Assembly: GCA_965214585.1 (NCBI GenBank)
Contig: OZ243957.1
Location: forward strand, 3,782,001-3,846,000
Length of the DNA stretch: 64,000 nucleotides
From: JAHCHG01 sp965214585
GTDB lineage: Bacteria; Acidobacteriota; Blastocatellia; Pyrinomonadales; Pyrinomonadaceae
Direction of reading: 5' to 3'
A program made the position numbers and the translations under genes. Below are positions 50,446 through 59,250 of this stretch, piece by piece (position 1 is the first letter of the stretch; each line of letters starts with the position of its first letter). Under the pieces are notes generated by a model. The model was not told the origin of the DNA and made no database searches. It saw nothing but the letters and a program-made list of their open reading frames with translations.

Positions 50446-51339
50446 TTACGGAACGAACATTTCAAAATACCAACTGATAATCTGTTCGCCGAAAAGCAGA
50501 GCTAAAATCGAGCCGATGCCCAAAAAGATGCCGAAGGGAATCTGCGTTTGCATATCTTTGTCTTTCTGGCGCGAGATCAAGATCATCCCGATAACCGCGC
50601 CGGAAAATGCACCGAGAAAAATAGATAAAAAAGTCAAACGCCAGCCGAGCAACGCGCCGACGGCGAACATCATTTTAACGTCGCCTAAACCCATCGCATC
50701 AACTCCGCGAAGTTTCTTCCAGATTGCGCCGACGAGCCACAACGAACCGCCGCCGAAAACCGCGCCGAGAATTGCGCCGATCAGCGAAACAAGCCACGCC
50801 GGATATTCGCTTAAAAGACTTAAAGGGTAATGTTCCAAATCCTGTATCAGCGAAGAATCGAAAAGAAGCGGGTAAATTATTCTTACGACAAGGCTGAAAA
50901 CGAGCAGCGGATAAGTAATCACATTCGGCAGAATCATATTTTCCGCATCAATAAAAATCAGAGCGATCATTGTTGACACGAAAACAATTGCGATTGGCAG
51001 AAACGGGTTGAAACCGATTTGCCAATAAACCAAAACAAAGGACAGAGCCGTTAAAAATTCGATTGCCGGATAGCGCGAAGAAATCGGGTTTTTACATTTG
51101 CGGCATTTTCCGCCGAGAAACAGCCAACTGATAATCGGAATATTATCGTAAAATTTGATCGGCTCGCTGCATTTCGGGCAGGCGGAATTCGGAAAAACGA
51201 TAGATTCTTCAAGCGGAACGCGGTGAATAACGACATTTAAAAAACTTCCGATCATCGCGCCAAAAATAAATATAAAAATATACGCAAAGTATTCGGGCAA
51301 ACTTGTTAATAATTCAAAAGACGAAAAAAGAAGAAGCAT
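50446..51339 (-). CDS. pilD: Prepilin peptidase/N-methyltransferase (type IV leader peptidase)
   Basis: A 297-residue polytopic membrane enzyme that cuts and N-methylates type IV pilin and pseudopilin precursors. The N-terminal domain has FGAMIGSFLNVVIHR and the four-Cys pattern CPKC ... CRKC typical of the methyltransferase domain. The catalytic Asp residues are in FIDAENMILP and GLGDVKMM. ATG 51339 is chosen because a GAGG Shine-Dalgarno sequence lies 9 bases upstream. Pilin and secretin genes are not in the window, so the substrates are not known. Confidence 0.93.
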   Translation of the reverse strand: MLLLFSSFELLTSLPEYFAYIFIFIFGAMIGSFLNVVIHRVPLEESIVFPNSACPKCSEPIKFYDNIPIISWLFLGGKCRKCKNPISSRYPAIEFLTALSFVLVYWQIGFNPFLPIAIVFVSTMIALIFIDAENMILPNVITYPLLVFSLVVRIIYPLLFDSSLIQDLEHYPLSLLSEYPAWLVSLIGAILGAVFGGGSLWLVGAIWKKLRGVDAMGLGDVKMMFAVGALLGWRLTFLSIFLGAFSGAVIGMILISRQKDKDMQTQIPFGIFLGIGSILALLFGEQIISWYFEMFVP

Positions 51340-51470
51340 TGACAAATTCCTCAAAGATTGGAAATAAAAGGATTCGGGCGTGCAACCGAACTTTGAATAA
51401 AGTCGGCTTGGATATATTTTAACTGTTTATGAAAAAAAGTGAAAGAAATTTTTTTGCGTGGAAAAAAATT

Positions 51471-51546
51471 TGGAGGCGGCGGTCGGAATCGAACCGACGA
51501 ATAGAGCTTTTGCAGAGCTTTGCCTTATCCACTTGGCTACGCCGCC
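51471..51546 (-). tRNA. tRNA-Cys (anticodon GCA), CCA encoded
   Basis: Acceptor GGCGGCG pairs CGCCGCC, followed by T73 and a genomic CCA. The anticodon loop CTGCAAA gives GCA. The T-arm is GTCGGTTCGAATCCGAC. It is intact and uninterrupted. The stop codon of a broken HNH gene is immediately next to its first base. Confidence 0.96.
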
Positions 51547-52024
51547 CTATGAGTAGTGTAATTCTGCGTGACAATTTTTGCAAAGCAGATCACACTTATC
51601 AAGTTCTTTTTTTATATTTACCCATTTGCCGGAGTTGTTGGAAATTGTAAAATCTTTTTCATTCGGGTTTATATGATGAAAATCCAAAGCTCCAATACAT
51701 TTATTATATCCGCAATTTTTACATTTACCGCCTTTATAATTAACAGCCTTAGTCTTTATATCTCTTCTGCGCTGTTTTGTTACACACGCGGAACAGACAT
51801 CTATCGTCATTCCTTTGTGTCTTAAAAAAAATATAATTTTTAGAACAATTTTTACAATTTCTTTTGGTGTTTTCTAAAATTGGAACATTCATTTCCAACT
51901 TCCGGCGATTATTGCTGTTAAAGGGGGAACACGATAAACAATACTTTCTATTTTGTAAATTTCTCTCTATTCCGTTAATTACAAATCTATTGGTAAAGTT
52001 TGCAAAACATTTTTTGCATTTCAT
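51547..52024 (-). pseudogene. Frameshifted HNH endonuclease gene abutting tRNA-Cys
   Basis: Two overlapping minus-strand frames form one HNH protein. The first (52024 to about 51830) has two zinc-binding Cys pairs (CKKC, CLSC, CKNC). The second (to 51547) has CSAC, CKNCGYNKC, LDFHHINP and CDLLCKNCHAELHY, the HNH core. They are joined by an 8-T run at 51824-51831 (minus strand); with 7 T the frame would be continuous. This may be a true frameshift, slippage or a sequencing error. The TAG stop ends at 51547 and tRNA-Cys starts at 51546. Confidence 0.75.
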
Positions 52025-52154
52025 AGAAATTTCTAAGCAAAGGTAAGTTCCAAACTACAAGTTTATCAATTAGCTAAAAACCATCTAAAATAGAAATGAG
52101 GGATGAATAAAAAGATGAAAAATTCATCTATGAGCCTTCATCCCTCAAAAATTT

Positions 52155-52229
52155 TGGAGCGGAAGACGAGATTTGAACTCGCGACTTCGACCTTGGCAAG
52201 GTCGCGCTCTACCACTGAGCTACTCCCGC
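52155..52229 (-). tRNA. tRNA-Gly (anticodon GCC), CCA encoded
   Basis: Acceptor GCGGGAG pairs CTTCCGC with one G.U pair, discriminator T, genomic CCA. The anticodon loop TTGCCAA gives GCC. The T-arm GCGAGTTCAAATCTCGT is nearly perfect. It lies just upstream of the HNH region in the same direction. Confidence 0.96.
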
Positions 52230-52402
52230 TTGACTGCAACTTAAAATTCTACTATTTATCAAAAATTTGTCAAGTTTGGGCGTAGAAAAATTCGTTTCGG
52301 AAAAGCGATAAAAAATTTTGTAAATCAAAGATCGTCGAAAGCAAACTATAAGGTGTTTTAATAAAAACAATTTACGATGAACAATCAACAGTTTACAAAA
52401 AT

Positions 52403-53959
52403 TTATTTTTCCAAAGTAATATCCTTGACAAAATTCCAGCTTCCGCTTGCGCCGATTTTTACGTTGCCGATGCGTTTGTTGATGACAGCCATATTTGACG
52501 GATACCAAAGTGGAAACATCGGCACGTCGCGGCTGACGATTTCCTGCACCTGTGAATAATACTGTTTTGCTTGTTCACGATCCGTTGCGTTGACGGCTTT
52601 TTCGAGTAGTTCGTCAACTTCCTCGTTGCTGTAACGACTGCGGTTGCAGCACTTAACCGTTTCGCCCGGAATTGCTCCGGTTGAGAATAAATCTTTCAGG
52701 AAAATCGGGTCTTGATTTCCGCCGATCCAGATTCCGGTGTTCATCTGATATTGTCCCTGCGCCATCTGCTGCCGCAAAACATTTCCTTCTAAAGTTTCGA
52801 TCTCGACGTTTAAGCCGATTTCCTTGAGCGAATTTTGGATAACCTGCGCGTATTGACTGGTTGCCGCGCTTCCGGCGGAAAATTTGTATTTCAGCGGTTC
52901 GCCTTTATAGCCCGATTCCTGAAGCAGTTGTTTGGCTTTTGCCGGATCGTAAGAATATTTTGTTCCGGCATTATAAGCCCAAGATTCGGCGGGCAGAATT
53001 GAATAAGCGATTGTCGCCTGACCGGAAAGCAGTTCTTTGATAATTTTTTCGCGGTCAACGGCGTAGGCTATCGCTTGTCTTAATTTCGCATTGTCCAGAG
53101 GTTTCGATTCGGTATTAAACTGCAAATACTGTATGTTCGAGCCGTTAAATTTTTCAACTTTCAGATTCGGCAGATTTCCGAGTGAAATCAGCGTGTCCGG
53201 CGAAAGATTGGTCGGCAGAGGCGCGATGTCAACGCCGCCGCTTTGCAATTCGGCTTGCAGGGAATTTGCGTCGGGAACTGTTTTGACGCGAATTTTCTGC
53301 ACTTTCGGTGCGCCTTCAAAATAATTCGGAAACGCTTCGAGATCAATCGTATTTTGTGATTGGTTAAAACTGACAAACTTAAACGGTCCCGTGCCGGACG
53401 GTTTTGTTTCCTGCTCATTGATTGTTCCCTGCGGAATTATCGGAACAGCCACAAAGTTCGATAAAAGTTGGTTTTTAACCGCCGGACGGCTGATTTTTAC
53501 AACTACCGTTTGCGGATCGGGAGTTTCGATTGATTCGAGGTAACGCTTCTTTTCGTCGTTGATCGTTTCGTAAAATGCTCCGGCTTTATACGCGCTTTCG
53601 TTTTTGAAAAGTTCGTCAAACGTATATTTCACGTCGGCGGAAGTAAAATCCTGCCCGTTGTGAAATTTTACGCCCTCGCGCAATGTAAAGGTGACTGTTT
53701 TTCCGTCTTCCGAAGTTTTTATGTCTTTTGCCAAATCTCCGACATATTCAAAATTTTCGTTCTTTTTAACCAGCGAATTAAACATCAAATCGCGCACTCT
53801 TTCGGCGACGGCATCGGATGCCGAAGTGGTCAACGTATTAAGTGTGGAAAACTTTTCGGTCAGAGCAATTTTTACCACATCGTCCTGTTTTTCTCTGGTG
53901 CAGGAAACTAGGAAAGCTCCCGCGATTAGTATTAAAATTAAAAATTTATAAAGTCGCAC
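52403..53959 (-). CDS. Oligopeptide-type ABC transporter substrate-binding lipoprotein
   Basis: A 518-residue extracytoplasmic solute-binding protein of family 5 (OppA/DppA type). The lipobox (FLVSC, Cys20) predicts lipid attachment. The body has the family opening (VKIALTEKFSTLNTLTTSA), a RDLMFNSLVKK block, and AYAVDREKIIKELLSGQA. The permease and ATPase genes are not adjacent, and it follows nagZ by 3 bases, so the ligand may be a muropeptide or peptide of cell-wall recycling. That last point is inference. Confidence 0.88.
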   Translation of the reverse strand: MRLYKFLILILIAGAFLVSCTREKQDDVVKIALTEKFSTLNTLTTSASDAVAERVRDLMFNSLVKKNENFEYVGDLAKDIKTSEDGKTVTFTLREGVKFHNGQDFTSADVKYTFDELFKNESAYKAGAFYETINDEKKRYLESIETPDPQTVVVKISRPAVKNQLLSNFVAVPIIPQGTINEQETKPSGTGPFKFVSFNQSQNTIDLEAFPNYFEGAPKVQKIRVKTVPDANSLQAELQSGGVDIAPLPTNLSPDTLISLGNLPNLKVEKFNGSNIQYLQFNTESKPLDNAKLRQAIAYAVDREKIIKELLSGQATIAYSILPAESWAYNAGTKYSYDPAKAKQLLQESGYKGEPLKYKFSAGSAATSQYAQVIQNSLKEIGLNVEIETLEGNVLRQQMAQGQYQMNTGIWIGGNQDPIFLKDLFSTGAIPGETVKCCNRSRYSNEEVDELLEKAVNATDREQAKQYYSQVQEIVSRDVPMFPLWYPSNMAVINKRIGNVKIGASGSWNFVKDITLEK

Positions 53960-53962
53960 TAT

Positions 53963-55081
53963 TTATCCTCCGTAGCTGTATTTAACTTTTTTGTTCAATT
54001 TGGAAATTTGCGCCGAAAGCGTTCTGATTCGTTCAGCGTCAAACGGCAGAGGCGCGGAAAGCAAACTTTTCACGAGAGCGACGCGCTTTAGCGATTCGTC
54101 AATTCTTTCTTGGGAAATTTCTCCGTTTTTAACTGCCTCTAAAACCGCTTTGAAACCCGTTCGCATTTTTTCCGAATCGGCGCAAATGCAGAGTATATCA
54201 ACGCCCGCTTTGATCGCCATTTTACACGCTTCGCCGATTCCGTAATTTTTCTCGATTGCGCCCATTTCCAGATCATCGGTTAAAACCAGATTTTCAAATC
54301 CCAAATCCTCGCGCAAAAGTTTAGTTACAAAATTTCGGCTCAGAGATGTCGGCAAATATTTTCCGTCCGCATCTTTTTCCTGCAAACCGAGTTCGGGAAA
54401 ACTCGCGTGAGCGACCATTACGGCGTAAATTTCGCCCGATTCAAAAAACTCTCGATATGGGAAAATATCCTTTGAGTAAAATTCCTCGCGCGAGATATTT
54501 ACTTGGGGAAGTTTTTCGTGCGAATCGAGTTCGGACGCGCCGAGTCCGGGAAAATGTTTCAGGCATCCGAAACATCCGCCGTTTTGCAGTTTTCTCAAAT
54601 AAGCGTTTGCCAGACTAAAAACTTCCTGTTCGTTTTTTCCGAACGCTCTCGAATAAAGCCCGTTTGAAAATTGCAGACGCGTCTCGTCTATGACATCAAC
54701 AACGGGCGCGAAATTCATATTGAAACCGAGAATTCTCAAAAATTCAGCCGTCAGATCAGCCAGAGATTCGACTGCTGCACGCGAATTTATCGAACTCGCA
54801 GAAGGCATCGGCGAACCCAGACGGCGCAGGCGGTCAACGAGTCCGCCTTCCTGATCTATGCTCAAAATCGGTTCTATTTCCAGAATTTCGCGCAAATCAT
54901 CTAAAAGTCCGCGCGTTTGAAATGCTTCGCGGATGTTGCGGGAAAAAAGGCAAATTCCACCCGGTGCGATTTCACTCAAAAGCGATTCGGTGTTTTCGTC
55001 TATTTCAATGCCCGGAATGCCGATGATAAACATCTGTCCGATTTTTTTCTCGATTGGCAGAGAACGGATTTGACTAAACAT
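53963..55081 (-). CDS. nagZ: Beta-N-acetylhexosaminidase, NagZ type
   Basis: A 372-residue GH3 enzyme that removes GlcNAc from anhydro-muropeptides in peptidoglycan recycling. The N-terminal QMFIIGIPG, SIDQEGGLVDRLR, NFAPVVDV and KHFPGLG blocks are typical, followed by the dyad His region DSHEKLP and the nucleophile Asp in LTDDLEMGAI. The KHFPGLG has Leu where most relatives have His (FPGHG). There is no signal peptide, which fits a cytoplasmic NagZ. It is placed directly before a peptide-binding lipoprotein, consistent with recycling. Confidence 0.9.
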   Translation of the reverse strand: MFSQIRSLPIEKKIGQMFIIGIPGIEIDENTESLLSEIAPGGICLFSRNIREAFQTRGLLDDLREILEIEPILSIDQEGGLVDRLRRLGSPMPSASSINSRAAVESLADLTAEFLRILGFNMNFAPVVDVIDETRLQFSNGLYSRAFGKNEQEVFSLANAYLRKLQNGGCFGCLKHFPGLGASELDSHEKLPQVNISREEFYSKDIFPYREFFESGEIYAVMVAHASFPELGLQEKDADGKYLPTSLSRNFVTKLLREDLGFENLVLTDDLEMGAIEKNYGIGEACKMAIKAGVDILCICADSEKMRTGFKAVLEAVKNGEISQERIDESLKRVALVKSLLSAPLPFDAERIRTLSAQISKLNKKVKYSYGG

Positions 55082-55229
55082 AATAAAACCAAAGCGGATT
55101 GTAACAATGTTAAAGTAATTTATAAAGTGTCGGGAAGCCGACAGTTAAAGTAATTTGTAAAAGACTCTGTTAAAATCAATAAATTTGCCGGCGAATAAAA
55201 AAAAACTTGTAAAAGATTTTGGTAAAAAA

Positions 55230-57929
55230 TTACACGATTTTTTTCTGCAATGTTTGCAAAATTTCAACCGCATCTTCACCCGACAAATTTTCTACATTCA
55301 AAACTCTCAATTGGTCAATCACATCTTCATTTGAAATTGCAAAAAGCGAAAATTGCGTGGCGGCTCTGCTTTTTCCCGCTTGGTTTGCGGCGGCTTCGAG
55401 TGCTTCTCCGTTCGTTTTGGTTTCGGCAAAAACGGCGAGTTCGTATTGTTCGAGTTTTGCCAGAACTTCTTTTGCACGCAAAATCGTTTTGGTTGGAAGT
55501 CCGGCGAGTTTGGCAACGGCAATTCCGTAAGATTTCGAGGCTTTTCCTTTTTCCAGTTTGTGCAGAAATACAACGTCGCCGTCTTTTTCCGTTGCCAAGA
55601 CCTGATAATTTTTTGCGCCCGGAAGTTTTTCGGCAAGTTCGGTCAGTTCGTGATAATGCGTGGCAAACAAAGTTTTGGCTGAATGTTCCGGCGAGTTGTG
55701 CAGATATTCGGCAACCGCCCAAGCGATTGAAAGTCCGTCGAATGTAGAAGTTCCGCGTCCGATTTCATCAAGCAAAATCAGACTTTTCGGCGTGGCATTG
55801 TGCAGAATTTCGGCGGTTTCGGTCATTTCGACCATAAACGTCGAGCGTCCCGAAGCCAGATCGTCCGACGCGCCGACCCGCGTCCAAATTCTGTCAATCA
55901 CGGGAAGTTTCGCCGACGCAGCGGGAACGAACGAGCCGATCTGCGCCAAAATCTGTATGATCGCAATTTGCCGCATAATCGTTGATTTGCCGGACATATT
56001 CGCGCCCGTGATTATCAGCAAACGATTTGTTGAATTGTTCATCGTCAGATCGTTCGGCACAAAATGTTTTGCCGCAAACGCCTCGACAATCGGATGTCTG
56101 CCCGCTTTGATTTCGATTTCGTCGCCGTCGTGCAGAACCGGCTGAACATAATTTTGTTTGGCGGCAATTTCGGCAAGTCCCGCCAATGCGTCAAGCGTGG
56201 CGACGGCTCTCGCGGTTGATTGCAGTTTTTGCGTTTCCGCCGTGATTTTTTGGCGGACTTCCTGAAAAATTTCGACTTCGAGTTCCTGTATCCGTTCTTC
56301 CGCGCCGAGAACCTTCGCTTCCCATTCTTTCAACTGCGGAGTCGTATATCTTTCCGAATTCGTCAGCGTCTGCCGTCTTTCATAATCATTTGGCACGCGC
56401 GGAATGTTTCCTTTTGAAACTTCTAAAAAATAACCCAAGACGTTGTTAAATTTGATTTTCAAATTTGAAATTCCCGTTCTCCGCCGTTCGCGGCTTTCAA
56501 ATTGAGCGATAATTTGCTTGGCGGATTTCGAGATTTCGCGCAGTTCATCGAGTTCGGAATTGAAGCCGTCTTTGATTACGCCGCCGTCTTTGAAATTTAC
56601 GGGCGGCTCGTCGCTGATCGCGCTTACGATCAAATCGCGCGTGTCCGGCAGTTCAAAAATATTTTCAGACAAAACTTGCAGCAGCAAACTTCGCGCGTCT
56701 GATAACGAATGATTGATGTTCGGAGTTTGTGAAAGGGAACGATTCAAAGCGAGCAGATCACGCGCGGTTGCGGTGCTGTAATTCAAGCGTCCGACGAGCC
56801 TTTCCAAATCCGCGATTTCTTTCAATAAAATGCGTATCTTGTCGCGTAAGATTGAATCGGTCAATTCTTCGACGGCTGAAATTCGCGTCTGAATTTCGCT
56901 TTTCTTGATCGAAGGTCGCAAAATCCAGGAGCGCAGAAGCCTCGCGCCCATCGGCGTAATCGTTTCGTCAATTACGCCCAAAACCGTGCGCGATTTTTGA
57001 TTTTTTGCGGTTCTCGATTCGACGATTTCCAGATTATCCAGAGTAACCCGGTCGAGAATCATAAAATCGCTTTCTTCAAAATAATTTATTTCGGAAATAT
57101 GTCTGGCGGCGGCTTTCTGCGTCTGCCTCGCGTAGTTCAGACACGCACCGACGGCGCGGATTGCCTGCGTTTTTTCGTGGATTCCGAAACCGGACAATTC
57201 CTTTACGCCCAATTGCTGTCTAATATTGCTTTCACAATCTTCCTGATTAAAAATCCAATCGTCGAGAGGTGTCAACGTCGTTTGAAATTTTGAAGATTTG
57301 TTTGAAAAAATCGGGACAACATTCGCCGCGTCCGATAACGTAGATCGAGAAGATTGATTGGAAAATTTACTTTCGATAATTTTCGTCAGCGATTCGGGAA
57401 AGAGTATTTCTTTCGGCGCGAAAGATTCCAGATCGGCGCAGATGTTTTCCCACGCTTTTGCGCCGGAAAACTGTGTGGCAAAAAGTTCTCCGGTGGAGAT
57501 TTCGAGAAAAGCCGCGCCGAATTCTTCGCCCGTGCCGCAGACGGCGGCAAGATATGTTGATTCTTTTGATTCGACAAGCTGCGAATCAATCGCTGTGCCG
57601 GGCGTGATAACTCTGACGACTTCGCGTCTGACCAGTTTCGTATCGGCTGTGGCATCTTCGGTCTGCTCGCAAATTGCTACGCGAAAACCTTTCTGGACGA
57701 GTTTTGAAATATATCCGGCGGCGGCGTGATGCGGAACTCCGCACATCGGAATCGGACTGCCGCCGCTTTTCTGCCGGGCGGTCAAAGTTATATCAAGTTC
57801 GCGCGAGCCGATCACGGCATCTTCGTTAAAAAGTTCGTAGAAATCGCCCAGACGAAAAAACAGAAGCGTTCCCGGATATTGTTTTTTAATGTCCAGATAC
57901 TGCCTGAGCATCGGTGTAAGTTTCTGCAT
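55230..57929 (-). CDS. mutS: DNA mismatch repair protein MutS
   Basis: An 899-residue MutS. The N-terminal mismatch-binding domain contains GDFYELFNEDA with the conserved Phe-x-Glu. The ATPase domain carries the P-loop ITGANMSGKST, followed by the DEIGRGTSTFDGLSIAW signature and ATHYHELTELA. The length is typical of MutS I (about 850-900). It recognises mismatches and small loops and recruits MutL. It is upstream of nagZ with a 148-base gap, so probably in a separate unit. Confidence 0.97.
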   Translation of the reverse strand: MQKLTPMLRQYLDIKKQYPGTLLFFRLGDFYELFNEDAVIGSRELDITLTARQKSGGSPIPMCGVPHHAAAGYISKLVQKGFRVAICEQTEDATADTKLVRREVVRVITPGTAIDSQLVESKESTYLAAVCGTGEEFGAAFLEISTGELFATQFSGAKAWENICADLESFAPKEILFPESLTKIIESKFSNQSSRSTLSDAANVVPIFSNKSSKFQTTLTPLDDWIFNQEDCESNIRQQLGVKELSGFGIHEKTQAIRAVGACLNYARQTQKAAARHISEINYFEESDFMILDRVTLDNLEIVESRTAKNQKSRTVLGVIDETITPMGARLLRSWILRPSIKKSEIQTRISAVEELTDSILRDKIRILLKEIADLERLVGRLNYSTATARDLLALNRSLSQTPNINHSLSDARSLLLQVLSENIFELPDTRDLIVSAISDEPPVNFKDGGVIKDGFNSELDELREISKSAKQIIAQFESRERRRTGISNLKIKFNNVLGYFLEVSKGNIPRVPNDYERRQTLTNSERYTTPQLKEWEAKVLGAEERIQELEVEIFQEVRQKITAETQKLQSTARAVATLDALAGLAEIAAKQNYVQPVLHDGDEIEIKAGRHPIVEAFAAKHFVPNDLTMNNSTNRLLIITGANMSGKSTIMRQIAIIQILAQIGSFVPAASAKLPVIDRIWTRVGASDDLASGRSTFMVEMTETAEILHNATPKSLILLDEIGRGTSTFDGLSIAWAVAEYLHNSPEHSAKTLFATHYHELTELAEKLPGAKNYQVLATEKDGDVVFLHKLEKGKASKSYGIAVAKLAGLPTKTILRAKEVLAKLEQYELAVFAETKTNGEALEAAANQAGKSRAATQFSLFAISNEDVIDQLRVLNVENLSGEDAVEILQTLQKKIV

Positions 57930-58164
57930 AATCTTTACGGATAGAAATTTTAAAATAAGAGTTTATCTCAAATTTGAAATCTTGAAAACCCTGTTTGCCG
58001 TAAAACCTTTATAAATTGCTTGTAAACATTTGCTAAAATGTCTGATTTCAAGTAATTTTATTATTTGATTTTTTAAAAAATAAATACAAACTTTACCAAA
58101 GTGAATCGAATCATAGACTGAAAATTCTACTTTTTTTCAAATTTAAAAATCAGGTTAAAAATTT

Positions 58165-59247
58165 ATGAAATACTTTAAACTAATTTCGCGGACAAGTTTT
58201 TTATTTGTTATTCTCGGTTTTTTGTGTGTCAACGGCATCGCTCAGGACAAATCATCTGACGCGAAAACAGTTGAAAAAACGGATACTGTCGAGAAAAATA
58301 CAGATGTCGGCAATGATTCAACCCAAGTAGATACGATGTCTTCAAACAACCAAATTTTAACTCAGGCGAGTTTGAGAAATGCCGAAGAGCGTTATCGCAT
58401 CGGTTTTCAGGATACGCTCGAAGTAAAAGTTGCGAAACACGACAATTTATCTTTGGTCGTAAATGTAAATACCGACGGAACGATCAGTCTTCCGCGTCTC
58501 GAACAGCCGGTTGTCGCCGTGTGCAAAACGGAGAGGGAACTGCAAAATCTGATTACCTCGTTGTATAAAAATTCTCTTTTGAGAAATCCTTTCGTCAATG
58601 TCCGGGTGGTCGAACAGAGATCACAACCGTTTGCCGTAATGGGCGCGGTAAATAAGCCGGGCAGTTTTTTTCTCAATCAGAAAGTCCGTTTAATTCAACT
58701 GCTTGCTTTAGCGGGCGGTCAGGATGTCGAACAATCCGCGTCGAAAATCCAAGTGGCACGCACGGGCAATCGGCTCGGTTGTGTGGAAAAAGGAAAAACC
58801 GAAGCCGATCTGGAGGCGATGCCTTTTTTCAGTTACGATTTGAGAGATGTCATCACCGGAAAGGAAAATCCCTGGATGCAGCCGGGCGATATTGTTACGG
58901 TTTTAGAAGCCGAACAAGCCTTTGTTATCGGGGATATTTTTGAACCGGCAAAAGTTTCGTTAAAAGGACCCGTCACATTAACACAGGCGATTGCTCAAGC
59001 CGGCGGACTTGGAAAAAACGCTAAATCGGATAAGGTTGTTATTCAGAGGCAAAAGCCGGGAAGCGCAGAGCGCGAGGAATTAGTTTTTGATATTGGTGAT
59101 ATTCGGGATAAAAAAGCTCCCGATCCGCTTTTACAGGCGAACGATATTATAACCGTTTCAACCGATAAAATTAAATCATTTAAAAACGGTCTGATCAAAG
59201 CTATTGCCGGCGGCATCGGAAATTTATTTTACAGCGTTCCGTTTTAA
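58165..59247 (+). CDS. Polysaccharide export protein (Wza-like)
   Basis: A 360-residue exported protein. Signal peptide (FLFVILGFLCVNGIAQ), then a low-complexity linker and the poly_export domain (RYRIGFQDTLEVKVAKHDN ... TISLPRLEQPVV), followed by SLBB domains (AVMGAVNKPGSFFLNQ and FVIGDIFEPAKVSLKG). No lipobox is visible. It should act as the export channel of the polysaccharide whose chain-length regulator is encoded 3 bases downstream. It is the paralogue of the protein at 47452. Confidence 0.9.
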   Translation: MKYFKLISRTSFLFVILGFLCVNGIAQDKSSDAKTVEKTDTVEKNTDVGNDSTQVDTMSSNNQILTQASLRNAEERYRIGFQDTLEVKVAKHDNLSLVVNVNTDGTISLPRLEQPVVAVCKTERELQNLITSLYKNSLLRNPFVNVRVVEQRSQPFAVMGAVNKPGSFFLNQKVRLIQLLALAGGQDVEQSASKIQVARTGNRLGCVEKGKTEADLEAMPFFSYDLRDVITGKENPWMQPGDIVTVLEAEQAFVIGDIFEPAKVSLKGPVTLTQAIAQAGGLGKNAKSDKVVIQRQKPGSAEREELVFDIGDIRDKKAPDPLLQANDIITVSTDKIKSFKNGLIKAIAGGIGNLFYSVPF

Positions 59248-59250
59248 TAT

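Noticed and set aside
51471..51546. Possible intron in tRNA-Cys carrying the HNH gene
   Set aside because: The tRNA-Cys is whole, with all arms and CCA. The HNH gene lies outside its 5' end, so it is not an intron within this tRNA.
55123..55145. Hairpin TGTCGG/CCGACA between mutS and nagZ
   Set aside because: The stem is only 6 bp and no T-run follows in the minus direction, so I do not call it a terminator.
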